DNA of 64,000 bases from JASGTU01 sp963821815 (GCA_963821815.1 CAWGFG010000002.1:744001-808000); one strand, 5' to 3'; numbered from the stretch's first letter, positions 53,140 to 62,300 are shown. Program-made: numbers and translations. The notes: generated from the letters alone by a model not told the origin.

Positions 53140-54616
53140 TTATTCTCGAACTCGGCTGACAACGACGATACCGATCACCGCAACTGAGGATGCAAACCAA
53201 AACGCCAGGTTGTAGGCGTGCTGCACGTCGGTCAACATGAGCGCCTCTTGCAGGAAGACGCCGATGAGTGTGGTGCCGATGATGCTGCCGAAAAAGCGAC
53301 CCATGCTGTATATACCGGCGGCTGTGCCCGATTCCTTCTGCGGCACGTGGTCCATAGCCAGCCGATGCAGGACCGCAAGCGATAGTCCGGCGCCCAACCC
53401 GTAGATGACCAGCACAGGCGGGATTGTCCAAGCCGGCCAACTGGCGGGCAGTAGCGCCAAGATCGCAAGCGCCGCTGCTTGCATACTCAGACCTGTTATG
53501 ATTGGAAAACGTTTGCCGCGATTGTCCGCGATTTTACCGGCGAAGCGCACCATGGATAACAGTGAACCGGCAAGAAAGGTAATGAACAGGCCCGTCTGCG
53601 CGGCTCCCATGCCTTTCACGTCCGCCATGTAGAGCGGCAGCAATAGGCCGACGCCGCTCATGAGAAACATGCGGATGCCGGCTACAATCGACGCCCGTCC
53701 GAATCCGCGTGCCTTATACAGAGAGAATGGCACAAGAGGCTTTCCAACGCGCAGTTCCCAAAAGGCGAATGCCGTAGCGAACACCAGTGTCAGCAACAAT
53801 AGCTTCCAGTCCTGCAGCGGCTCGGTGCCGGTGATTGCGCTACTGGAAAGGTAGATGACGAAGGTGATAATTGTAGCGCTCAGCAGCGCCAATCCCAGCC
53901 AATCAAAGTGGCGCAAAAAGCCTGGTTGATGTGGCGGCTTCAACTTCGGCACACGCCCGCGTACCACGTAGAGCGCTACAAAGGACGCGATCACACCGGG
54001 AATAAAGATCGTGTGCCATCCCCAGTGATCGATGAGAAAGCCGCCAAACAGTGGTGCAATCATGCTCGTCGCCGGGCCGGTGGAACTCCAGGTGCCCATG
54101 GCACGCCCGCGAACGGAGGAAGGGAAGATGTCAGTGATGATGGCAATGCATAGCGGGTTGACGCCCGCAGTGCCAATGCCTTGCAGCACACGCCCGATCA
54201 GCAGTATCGGGAATGATACGGATAGTAGGCAGACGATTGTGCCCAATCGAAAATACGATAATGCCGATGGAAAACAAGCGGCGCTTACCAAGGCCGTCAC
54301 CGAGCTGCCCATACAGCGGCATGAAGATGACGAACGGCAGCATGTAGGCGGTCACCGACAATGCAACCGTATCCGCGCCGATGCCGAAATTGTCGCGGAT
54401 TGCAGGCAGCGCCACGCTGTACATCTGCAAATTGAGGACGGTCATCCCCATGGGCACCATCAATCCAATGAGGATGGCGCGCAGGCGCGCACCGATAACG
54501 GCTGGCGATTCAGCGGAGGTCGCGGACTTTGTACCTGATCTTGAACTGGATATTGTTGCTTCGGCAGCGTTGCCGCAGCACTCGGATACTGGCGTAGAAT
54601 CTGTTCGAGTGGACAT
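53140..54616 (-). pseudogene. MFS drug/metabolite transporter (DHA2/EmrB-like) with a frameshift
   Basis: Two overlapping frames join into one ~491-residue major-facilitator protein. The N-terminal frame (from ATG 54616) has LRAILIGLMVPMGMTVLNLQ, LPFVIFMPLYGQLGDGLGKR and RLFSIGIIVFSIG. The sequence then continues in the next frame as TIVCLLSVSFPILLIGRVLQ, ending at 53140. Removing one G from the GGG run at 54242-54244 restores a single chain at IG-TIV. At least 12 hydrophobic helices are visible. Sequencing error remains possible because only one base is involved. The substrate is unknown; neighbours suggest a sugar acid or a product of its breakdown. Confidence 0.8.
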
Positions 54617-54900
54617 GATATTGGAGTGAGTAATCCTCTTCCGGACGAAACGCAATAGCGGTGATCATAGCACTTGCTCCCATGCGCTACAACAATTCCG
54701 GTGGGAAGTTCAGTGTTCGGTACAATGAACATTGTCGGTTGCTGAGTTGGCGGCTGCAGAGGTAAATTGATGCTTGTATGCGACGAAGTCCGTATACTAA
54801 TCCACATCTTATATGCCTCACGGCGCGTACGAAACCCTGAACGATAGTCCTTTATGTCAAGTAGCGCACCCATTGCTGGTGCTAGGAAAAGAGATTACTG
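54617..54900. other. Divergent intergenic region (MFS remnant / enolase-superfamily gene)
   Basis: 284 bp. No gene or clear palindrome was recognised; AGGAAAAGAG near 54880-54890 is the ribosome-binding site of the 54901 gene. Confidence 0.4.
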
Positions 54901-55941
54901 ATGTCCGATACAATCAGCCGCATCGATGTCTTTCCTATTCGGATTCCACGTGACATACCCTATCTAGGTCCATTGGAGGAGGGCGTTTCGGTCAGCGATC
55001 GCGGCTACTTTGTTCGGCCTGGTAACCGTACGATATACCCAACGACGGACAACAGCGTGTTAATCAAGCTGACCACAGTCGATGGCGCGATAGGCTGGGG
55101 CGAATCGTATGGCGTGGTAGCTCCGGAAGCCACAGCAGCGATCATGCGCGAGCTTGGTCCCTCCTTTGTCATAGGACGGGATCCGCACGACGGGTGGGGG
55201 ATTTCGGAGGACATCTACAACGGGATGCGAGTGCGCGGCTTCTATGGCGGCTATTATGTGGATGCGCTGGCAGGCATAGACATGGCGCTGTGGGACTTGC
55301 GCGGAAAGTTGACCGGACTACCTGTGCACAAACTGCTAGGCAGTAGGCGGCACGAACGTTTGCCAGTCTACGTCTCCGGCTTGCCCAAGAGCACGCGGCA
55401 GGAGCGAGCGGACCTAGCCGCAGAATGGATGACGAAGGGTTTTAGCGCGGTCAAGTTTGCCGGCGCCGTAGCCCATGATGGTGAACTGGCAGAAATCAAA
55501 AGCATCCGAGAAGCAATCGGCGACGGGCACCAGATTCTAGCCGACCTGCACTGGCGCTATACGGATCAGGAGGCCATCAAATTGATTACGGCCATGGAGA
55601 ATTATGACCTGGCGGTAGCCGAGGCGCCGGTTGCGTCGGAGGACATGGGAGGACAGGCTGCCGTCGTTCAAGCTGTGAAGACGCCGATCGCCATCGGTGA
55701 AGAGCTGCGAACAGTGTACGAGTATCGCCCGCGCTTCATACAGCGCTGCAAGAGCATTATTCAGCCTGAAATGGCCCACATGGGCGTCTCATCGTTTTGG
55801 GCTGTCTGTCAACTAACGCAGGCTTTTCATTGCCGCGTCATGCCACACGCAACCATAGGCATAGGTATCGCCCAGGCGGCGAGCCTACAGGTATCCGCCG
55901 CACTGGACAATTTTGTCATGCACGAGTATCAGCATTCGTAG
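54901..55941 (+). CDS. Enolase-superfamily enzyme, truncated at the C-terminus
   Basis: 346 residues. Capping domain with LIKLTTVDGAIGWGESYG, barrel Lys in AVKFAGA, Asp in LADLHWRY, Glu in VAEAPVASED, GEE in AIGEELRTVYEY and His in VMPHATIGIGIAQAASL. The chain stops at MHEYQHS. Every other family member in this window continues about 40 residues to a closing cap with a P-G-(L/I)-G motif; no frame after 55941 encodes one. The gene thus seems to have lost its 3' end, which normally packs against the capping domain, and may be non-functional. Substrate unknown. Confidence 0.75.
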   Translation: MSDTISRIDVFPIRIPRDIPYLGPLEEGVSVSDRGYFVRPGNRTIYPTTDNSVLIKLTTVDGAIGWGESYGVVAPEATAAIMRELGPSFVIGRDPHDGWGISEDIYNGMRVRGFYGGYYVDALAGIDMALWDLRGKLTGLPVHKLLGSRRHERLPVYVSGLPKSTRQERADLAAEWMTKGFSAVKFAGAVAHDGELAEIKSIREAIGDGHQILADLHWRYTDQEAIKLITAMENYDLAVAEAPVASEDMGGQAAVVQAVKTPIAIGEELRTVYEYRPRFIQRCKSIIQPEMAHMGVSSFWAVCQLTQAFHCRVMPHATIGIGIAQAASLQVSAALDNFVMHEYQHS

Positions 55942-56368
55942 ACAGAATCAACAGACTGAGTTGGTTCTGACAGCGCGTTTGCGGCTAACTTCTGCTGTTG
56001 ATGCGTAGCGTGTCGTGAGTATTTGTCGTTTGTCGTATGAATGACGAATATCAATGCTCCAAACAGGTCCTGTACGATCTGCGGTATTCCGTCTGCATTA
56101 AGACGTGTTAAGCCAGTGCGGTTTATGAAATGACCGGTAGCAATCCAGCCTACGGCTGTCTGGCGACAGGAAAGCCGCGTCGTCCCCAGCACACCGTTGC
56201 AGGTCATCCACCGCACGGCAGGACACAACGGAGCGGTCTCTGCGCTGATCCAGCCTAGATGCGATGCATCTGTCGGACAGCTTGACGCATAGCCGCAGTG
56301 GTCAAGGTCAGTACATGTATCAGTCTTGACATCCATATGGATACTCCAAGACGAAGGGAAGAAGGAGT
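55942..56368. other. Spacer between the truncated gene and the following pseudogene
   Basis: 427 bp. No credible gene; short tandem TGTCGT-like words occur near 56008-56030. An AAGGAG at 56362-56367 is the ribosome-binding site of the pseudogene that follows. Confidence 0.4.
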
Positions 56369-57579
56369 ATGAAGATCACAACTGTTGAGGCAATGGTCCT
56401 ATTTTCAGAGCTTCGGTATACGAGCACCAAGGGCTTGAACCGACTGCCTCGCTTAAGGAGATACAAAACCTAATCACTGTCTTCATTGACCCTTACGCTG
56501 GTGGTCGCCATCTCTGCGTCTATCCCCTTGGCGAACAGACCATGGTCGTGCGAATTGAAACCGACGAGGGCCTTGTCGGCTGGGGTGAGACCCATGCACC
56601 CTACGGTCCCGCGGTAACGTAGACTTTGATAACTGACGTACATGCGCCTCAGCTCATCGGCCAAGGCCCGATGCACAGCGAAGTCCATGGGAGCGTATGT
56701 ATGGCGCACAGCGACTGTGCGGCCAAAACACCGGCTATACTACAGAGGCGATTGCCGGCCTCGATACTGCCTTGTGGGATTTGCGCGGCAAGATAACGGG
56801 ACAACCGCTCTATGCCCTGTTGGGCGGACTCTTTCGTGCCGAAATTCCCGTCTATGCCTCTGGCATTCCCGGTGGCAACGACGCAGAACGCCTAGCGTCG
56901 GTGCAAGGTTATGTTGACCAGGGCTACACAGCCTTCAAACTTGCCATCGGACGCCGCGATCTCAACGCGGATGTGACAGCGGTCGCGGCTGTCGCAGAAG
57001 TGGTTAACAATCATGGGCACCTCTTGGTTGACGGGCACGGAGCCTACGATCTCGGTACGGCGGTCAAGGCAGGGCGCGAACTAGAGCGTCTGGGTTGCTA
57101 TTGGTTTGAAGACCCGCTTGTCCCAGAGGACCACACTGGATATGCTGAACTCAGGCGCAGGCTTGATATGTTGGTTGTAGCCGGCGAGACCGAATGTAAC
57201 CGGTTCCAGTTTCGCGACCGCTTGGCGGCGCGAGCAGTCGATGTCATCTTGCCTGACATCAGCAGCTCCGGAGGTATCACTGAAGGGAAGAAGATCGCCA
57301 TTCTAGCTGACGCATGCCAGACCACTTGGGCGACGCATGTGAGTATGGGAACGATTATCCATGTCGTCGCCGCGCTACATCTTGCGGCAGCTACTCCCAA
57401 TTTCCTGGTATGTGAATTCCACCCAACGCTGACACGCCTCGGAAACAATCTTGTCATAGCGCCAGTTTGTACCCCATGCAGGCAACATAACCGTCCCCAG
57501 CGGGCCAGGTCTTGGGATCGAGTTTGACAGACCAAGCGTGGAAAGGGTCATCCAGACCCGGCGGTCTGTGGCACAGTGA
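56369..57579 (+). pseudogene. Decayed enolase-superfamily gene
   Basis: A complete family member can be followed across three frames. MKITTVEAMVLF (56369, frame 2) passes near 56400 to frame 1, which reads IQNLITVFIDPYAGGRHL and VVRIETDEGLVGWGETHAPY. A TAG at 56620-56622, probably from CAG, interrupts it. Near 56690 it shifts to frame 0 for ERMYGAQRLCGQNTGYTTEA, ALWDLRGK, FKLAIGRRD, LVDGHGAYD, FEDPLVPED and VAGETECNR. Near 57470 it shifts again for ITVPSGPGLGIEFDR, ending at TGA 57577. With at least three frameshifts and a nonsense codon it cannot make a working enzyme. It retains a good AAGGAG start site. Confidence 0.85.
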
Positions 57580-57834
57580 GTGTGGAAATCGGTTGTACAC
57601 CACATGGAGAGTATCAAGGAATCGGCGTGGCGACAGCGACTCGTGATCTATTGTTCAATGATAGCGAGCAAGGGCCCTGGGCGCGATAGTGAGCCTTGTG
57701 AGCAGCCCTGATATTCCAGTACATCTCGATTCCACGAGATGTTCTCGGCTAGCTGGCAATTGATTGCCGGTGGTTCACCAGCGGTAGGACTGCAGTAAAT
57801 GATACTCCTCTCCTCTCCCTCCTGTGAAATAGAA
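57580..57834. other. Gene-free spacer
   Basis: 255 bp between the enolase-superfamily pseudogene and the IS110-like remnant. Nothing recognisable. Confidence 0.4.
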
Positions 57835-58020
57835 TTAAGCGGCACAGGACAGCGGCTCAAGGACAACCTTGTAACCCAGGTTTTCTAGCCGCTGGACAAG
57901 CTGTTGTTGTACTGCATCTTTCTTACGTTCATCAAAATAGTTGGCGCCCAGATCAAGATAAGCGGTACCGTCACGGATAATGTGATAAGCAATAACTATG
58001 ATGGAATGGTCAACCGGTAG
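57835..58020 (-). pseudogene. IS110-family transposase fragment (C-terminus)
   Basis: About 61 residues resemble the extreme C-terminus of IS110/IS1111-type transposases: HSIIVIAYHIIRDGTAYLDLG, ANYFDERKKDAVQQQLVQR, LENLGYKVVLEP. The frame extends upstream to 58227 but that part is not similar to the family, and the DEDD catalytic domain is missing. It is a remnant at the edge of an insertion-rich stretch. Confidence 0.6.
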
Positions 58021-58242
58021 TAACCATATATCGTCCCAGTCTGTCTGTGACACCAGTACATCCTTCAGCAAAATGCGGTATATTCTCGATCTAAGGCGGG
58101 AAGGTATATGGGTAAATATCTGGATATGCTGCTGTTTTCTTCTACAGTGCTCCATTTTGAACAGGGTTCGTGGCCTAAGTATCGGGAACTTGTATTGTAG
58201 CAAAAGACTAGCCTTGCACCACCTCATAGCGCATTATTCGAC

Positions 58243-58256
58243 TTTCGGCGCTCTAA
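58243..58256. repeat. 14-bp repeat TTTCGGCGCTCTAA, copy 1
   Basis: Identical to the sequence at 61904-61917, in the same orientation. Copy 2 is next to the 5' end of an IS3-family element, so copy 1 may be the end of a lost related element. The rest of 58021-58687 shows no gene. Confidence 0.5.
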
Positions 58257-58687
58257 GTAGGACCTGCTTCAGCTGACGCGAAGAATTTGTGTATGACCGC
58301 TTCTTTATTCCACAGCCGAGGCAACCAACGAAGGTCTGACCACATCTCGCGCACAACCTAAATCACCGTTCCTCTAAATTTAGGTACGACGATCGGATAA
58401 GTCCACAGTACGACCAACACTCCTCCCGAGCACTTCTTCGTGTACTATCATGGCCCAATCCCGCTGTTTCTGCAGGCGACTACCGACTGGCCATATACAA
58501 CCTTGTGACTCAACCGCTGGTGCTCTTTGTTGCCGATCTATACCGCGCCTACCCCTGCAGACGGCTAAGGTGACTCTGCAGTATTCTGGTTTCGGATCGA
58601 CACTGCATGGAAGGAACGTTTCCGGAACGCTAAGAATGCTACCGTCATGGAATAACAGAAGAGTTTCGATCACATAAGGAGTCTACC

Positions 58688-59011
58688 ATGAGAAAGTTGC
58701 TTATATGTCTGATCATTGCACTCGTACTATTGGTGCAAAGTGGCAATAACACTGCCTTCGCCCAAGAAGAGCCTGTTCTCCTATTGGAACCACAAAACGC
58801 TGGCACGATTGAAGGTGCTGGCACCCACTTTGCCATTACGGACAGCCTGTACCTCAATCTTACCCTTGAGAGCAGCCAGCCTGTACAGCTGCTGCTGGAA
58901 TCCGTACCAACACTCGTTACTATGCAAATTGAGGCGGCCGTGGAAACGACATCCAGCGTTATCACCTTGGGTGGCTTCGCGGTAAGCTTCCCCTATTTTA
59001 GTACCATTTGA
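58688..59011 (+). pseudogene. Secreted protein, cut at the end of an IS3 element
   Basis: A clear signal peptide (MRKLLICLIIALVLLVQSG, cleavage near AFA-QEE) and a strand-rich mature region (PVLLLEPQNAGTIEGAGTHF, LYLNLTLESSQPVQLLLES). The frame ends at FPYFSTI within the likely left terminus of the IS3-family element, so the native C-terminus is missing. AAGGAG six bases before ATG 58688 shows it was once a real gene. No family recognised. Confidence 0.55.
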
Positions 59012-59055
59012 AAGTGGAGAGAATCGGGCTATAGTTCAGCCCAAGGAGGCTCCAC

Positions 59056-59322
59056 ATGCGACGTTCAAGGTTTACGGACAAACAGATCATCGGGATTCTC
59101 AACGAAGCAGAAGTTGGTGTCGGCATGGTTGATCTGTGTCGGCGACATGGCATAAGTCAGAGTACGTTCTACCGGTGGCGAGAGAGATATGGTGGCATGA
59201 CGGTCTCCGAGTTGAAGCGGATGCGTCAACTGGAGGATGAGAATCGGCGGTTGAAACAGATGTACGCTGACTTGAGCTTGGAACATGCGGTTCTAAAGGA
59301 AATCGTCGCAAAAAAGCTGTAA
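59056..59322 (+). CDS. IS3-family transposase OrfA
   Basis: 88 residues. A helix-turn-helix domain (RFTDKQIIGILNEAEVG, LCRRHGISQSTFYRWRERYG) is followed by a leucine-zipper-like coil (LKRMRQLEDENRRLKQMY). It binds the IS ends and pairs with OrfB. Near its 3' end A6G (59310-59316) forms a slippery site just before TAA; a -1 shift there reads AVTAAERKALVRYAVEEHD into orfB, the usual way IS3 elements make the OrfAB transposase. AAGGAGG precedes ATG 59056. Confidence 0.88.
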   Translation: MRRSRFTDKQIIGILNEAEVGVGMVDLCRRHGISQSTFYRWRERYGGMTVSELKRMRQLEDENRRLKQMYADLSLEHAVLKEIVAKKL

Positions 59323-59342
59323 CGGCGGCGGAGCGAAAGGCG

Positions 59343-60174
59343 TTGGTGCGCTACGCCGTCGAAGAGCATGACTTGAGCGAACGCTGCGCCTGTCGTCTGC
59401 TCAATGTAAGTCGGACCGTGAACCGGTATCGGCCCAAGCGACCGGACGACAGCGAGATACGGGAGCAACTGGGTTATCTGGCCGAACGCTGGTCCCGCTG
59501 GGGCTACCATAAGATGCGCAAGTGGATTCGGAAGCAAGGACATCCTTGGAATCACAAACGCATCTATCGAGTCTACTGCGAGATGGGTTTGAACATACGG
59601 GTGAAGCCGAAGAAACGATTGCCTTCTCGGGAGCCGCAGAAACTGGCCCAACCAGAGGCGCTGGGGCATTGTTGGTCGCTGGACTTCATGAGAGACCGTC
59701 TAGAGGATGGTCGCTCGTTCCGTGTTCTGAATATTATCGATGATTTCAATCGAGAGGCTCTTTGGACCGAAATCGACTTCTCTATCACATCGTTACGCGT
59801 CATACGCATTCTGGATATGCTGGCCGCCTATCGGGGCTACCCTCACCGGCTGCGCACTGACAACGGTTCAGAATTCATAGCTAACCGAATTACACAATGG
59901 ACAGAAGAACGCCACATCACCATCGATTACATCGAGCCAGGCAAGCCAGCTCAGAACGGCTATGTCGAACGCTTCGGGAGCCCTATGGGCGCGGACCTAT
60001 CGTGAGGATGTGCTGGACGCCTTTCTCTTTCGCTCGCTGGTCGAGGCGCGACTACTGAGTGATGAATGGCGTCACCGCTACAACACGGAGCGGCCGCACG
60101 ATGCTCTACAGGACATGTCACCGGAGGAATATGCGCGCAATGGTCAACATTCACTGGCTGGCAGAACAGCTTAG
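59343..60174 (+). pseudogene. IS3-family transposase OrfB, frameshifted
   Basis: The DDE integrase domain has SLDFMRDRL, LRTDNGSEF and the HRYNTERPHDAL tail. The normal join YVERFNRTYRE is disrupted: after GYVERF about 13 extra bases (GGGAGCCCTATGG region, ~59974-59989) shift the frame to a TGA at 60003. The remaining TYREDVLDAFLFRSLVEARL continues in another frame to 60174. The third catalytic acidic residue is close to the lesion, so this copy cannot make an intact transposase unless supplied in trans. Confidence 0.82.
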
Positions 60175-60185
60175 CAGGATGCTCA

Positions 60186-60221
60186 ACTTTGTCAAGGTGT
60201 GATCCACCGCCTTGACAAAGT
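60186..60221. repeat. Inverted repeat just after the IS3 (+) orfB
   Basis: Perfect 12-bp arms (ACTTTGTCAAGG / CCTTGACAAAGT) with a 12-base loop. It could be an IS-borne terminator or mark the right end of the element. Confidence 0.5.
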
Positions 60222-60326
60222 CTGCGCTCCTGCTTTCCAAACGCCAGCAGCCAGTGAAAGAAAAGTGTTATTCTATCCAAAGGCCGATTCATTCCCGTTT
60301 CGACTGGTACTATTTTCGGGTAGCCT

Positions 60327-61412
60327 TCAAAGGGCTTCGCAAGTCGACAAACAGCTCCCGACCCTTGACGCTGGCTGTGCGCCGGGAGGTTCGCCTGTTA
60401 TGGCTGGGATTGACTCCGTATGCGTGGCCGTCTCGGTCATGGCCGTGTCAGCGGAGTTCAGTGGCGGGTTGATCCAGACCGCTTTTGGCAATTGTGGCGG
60501 CATAGGCGCTCCTTTCACGAATCGTTCCGGATGTTGTAGATAGGCGGCTTGCAGCACTTGCTGTCGTTTCGCTGTCACCTGGTTGGCCAAACCGTAATGG
60601 ACGGTGGCCGGCGCCATCAGAGCCAGGCCCGTATGACGATGTTCATGGTTGTACCAGTCAATGAAAATCCTGGCCCACACACGGGCATCCTCTATCGAAC
60701 CAAAGCGTTCAGGATAGTCAGGGCGATATTTCATCGTCTTGAACTGGGCCTCCGAAAAGGGATTATCGTTCGACGTATGTGGACGAGAATGGCTCTTACC
60801 TACGCCCAGATCACCCAACATCTGTTCCATGGTCTTGGCGATCATCGGCGACCCCCGGTCGGCGTGCAAGGTGAGTTGGCCCTTTTCGACCTGTTGCTTG
60901 CGGCAACTCTCGCTGATAAGTTGTCGTGCTAGCGCTTCCGACTCCTGTTGGGCGATGAGCCAGCCCACGATGTAACGGCTGAAGATATCGATGACCACAT
61001 AGAGATAGTAGCGGCTCCACTTGACCGGACCGCGCAGCTGGGTGATGTCCCATGACCAGACCTGATTCGGGCTGGTCGCCAGCAGTTCCGGCTTCTTATA
61101 GACCGGGTGACGCAATTGGTTGCGCCGTTCTCGCACCTCACCATATTCATCCAGAATCCGGTACATGGTTCGCCAATGACAATGGTAGATTCCTTCATCC
61201 AGCAGTGTGGCGTAGACCTGCCGAGGAGAGCTGTCGCAAAAACGGTCACTGTTGAGTACGTCTCGCACACTCTCCTTCTCGACCGCTGTCAGCCCCCGCA
61301 CCGCACCCAAAGGGTACCCGCGTCCTGGAACTGCCACTTTGGACATCGCCGGTTGGCGCAACCAGTACAGTGTGCTGCGGGGAAAATCCAACGATGCGCA
61401 CACACTCGTCAC
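60327..61412 (-). CDS. IS3-family transposase OrfB
   Basis: 361 residues with an apparently complete DDE domain: SWDITQLRGPVKWSRYYLYV (first Asp), LHADRGSPM (second Asp) and NPFSEAQFKTMKYRPDYP (Glu), plus the YNHEHRHTGLALMAPATVHY tail. It starts at GTG 61412 or by frameshift from orfA, whose TGA is 36 bp upstream. It catalyses cut-and-circularise transposition of its element. It belongs to a different IS3 subgroup from the neighbouring element, as neither protein matches the other closely. Confidence 0.87.
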   Translation of the reverse strand: MTSVCASLDFPRSTLYWLRQPAMSKVAVPGRGYPLGAVRGLTAVEKESVRDVLNSDRFCDSSPRQVYATLLDEGIYHCHWRTMYRILDEYGEVRERRNQLRHPVYKKPELLATSPNQVWSWDITQLRGPVKWSRYYLYVVIDIFSRYIVGWLIAQQESEALARQLISESCRKQQVEKGQLTLHADRGSPMIAKTMEQMLGDLGVGKSHSRPHTSNDNPFSEAQFKTMKYRPDYPERFGSIEDARVWARIFIDWYNHEHRHTGLALMAPATVHYGLANQVTAKRQQVLQAAYLQHPERFVKGAPMPPQLPKAVWINPPLNSADTAMTETATHTESIPAITGEPPGAQPASRVGSCLSTCEAL

Positions 61413-61447
61413 CGGGATATTCTCCGACAGCTCTTTAACTGTCTCCC

Positions 61448-61867
61448 TCAGCGCTGTTCGTCTGTTGGGTCGCTCAGCGTCTCCAAGACTTGTGCAAGCT
61501 TTTTTTGGGCGGCGATTATCAGCTCCGCTTGCCCCAGTTGCTTGCGAAGTCGTTCATTCTCACGCCGCAATTGGGCCATCTCAGCTGCCTGTTCGTCTTT
61601 CTTGCGGCCTCGCTTTTGGGGTGTCAGGCCACCCAGCCCTCCAGCTTTCCGTTGCCGGCGCCATTTAGTCAAGTTGGACGAGTACAATCCTTCACGTCTT
61701 AATAGGGCGCCGATCTCACCCGGTTCCGTGCATTTGTCGGCTTCCTCAAGTATGCGCCGTTTGTACTCACCGCTGAACTTGCGCCGTTTCGCTTGCGCTG
61801 GAACTTCTGGGTTTGGTATCGTTCGTTCACCGTTCATCGATTGGGCGATGGTTCGCTTCTGAAACAT
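61448..61867 (-). CDS. IS3-family transposase OrfA
   Basis: 139 residues. The helix-turn-helix region is AKRRKFSGEYKRRILEEADK and LLRREGLYSSNLTKWRRQRK, followed by a basic GRKK and a coil (MAQLRRENERLRKQLGQAEL). Partner of the OrfB encoded downstream on the same strand. The first ATG (61867) is preceded by AAAGGTGAG. Confidence 0.87.
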   Translation of the reverse strand: MFQKRTIAQSMNGERTIPNPEVPAQAKRRKFSGEYKRRILEEADKCTEPGEIGALLRREGLYSSNLTKWRRQRKAGGLGGLTPQKRGRKKDEQAAEMAQLRRENERLRKQLGQAELIIAAQKKLAQVLETLSDPTDEQR

Positions 61868-61903
61868 GGTCTCACCTTTCTTCGCCCTTGCATTCTACAC
61901 TAA

Positions 61904-61917
61904 TTTCGGCGCTCTAA
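61904..61917. repeat. 14-bp repeat TTTCGGCGCTCTAA, copy 2
   Basis: Same as 58243-58256. Here it lies 37 bp upstream of the IS3 (-) orfA and is the likely outer end of that element. Confidence 0.5.
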
Positions 61918-61930
61918 CTGTCCAATCCTA

Positions 61931-62300
61931 TTGTGGCACAAAGGGTTACACCTGGCAGACCGTTGTCGGGCCAAGCCGCACAAACGCAATCATCGCTTCG
62001 CCCTGAGATTCACTCAGAAGCAGGTCTTTGTGGCGCAGCGCAGACGTAGGTATGCAGACTTTCGTAGCGCGCCGGGCAATCCAAGAGCGTCAATTGAAGC
62101 CACCATGCGTTCCCTCAAGCACCCGTTTCGCCAGGGCAAGCTGCCCGTGCGAGGTCTTTTCCGCGTCACATGCATGATGATCGCATCCGCTGCCATGTGC
62201 AACGTACGTCGTATTCAGCGCTATCTGGCCGATAATGGCCCTTGGCGACATGTTTCTTGGCCAGTTTCCGTCCATCGCACCCCATCGGGACGCCTTGACA
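61931..62300 (+). pseudogene. DDE transposase fragment (C-terminal part)
   Basis: The translation reads RRRRYADFRSAPGNPRASIE, ATMRSLKHPFRQGKLPVRG and LFRVTCMMIASAAMCNVRRI, a C-terminal signature of IS4/IS1182-like DDE transposases (RASIE-x-T-x-x-x-L-K-HPF). The N-terminal catalytic part is missing on the left, where the IS3 (-) element begins, so insertion of that element probably cut it. The remaining frame to 62395 is not recognisable. Confidence 0.6.

Larger units (their letters stand above)
58999..60312 (+). mobile_element. IS3-family insertion sequence (+ orientation), approximate ends
   Basis: Contains orfA and a broken orfB with the IS3 frameshift arrangement. The proposed ends are TAGTACCATTTGAAAG at 58999 and an imperfect inverted copy (reads TAGTACCAGTCGAAAC on the other strand) ending at 60312. 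TTT flanks both sides as a possible 3-bp target duplication. A 12-bp-arm hairpin at 60186-60221 just after orfB is an alternative position for the right end, so the boundary is uncertain. Confidence 0.55.
60313..61917 (-). mobile_element. IS3-family insertion sequence (- orientation), approximate ends
   Basis: Holds an intact orfA/orfB pair. The 5' end is placed at 61917, where TTTCGGCGCTCTAA (TTAGAGCGCCGAAA in element orientation) occurs and the sequence changes to a transposase fragment from another family. The 3' end must lie left of the orfB stop at 60327; an exact terminus could not be fixed. It abuts the oppositely oriented IS3 element. Confidence 0.55.

Noticed and set aside
55929..56336. 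135-residue minus-strand ORF in the spacer after the truncated enolase-superfamily gene
   Set aside because: No ribosome-binding site, low-complexity mixture of residues and no recognisable motif; overlaps the end of the gene in antisense.
58380..58677. Overlapping + and - ORFs before the secreted protein gene
   Set aside because: Both strands are open for about 75-97 codons but neither shows motifs or a ribosome-binding site.
61107..61862. 251-residue + strand ORF inside the IS3 (-) element
   Set aside because: It is antisense to intact orfA and orfB, which carry clear helix-turn-helix and DDE motifs.
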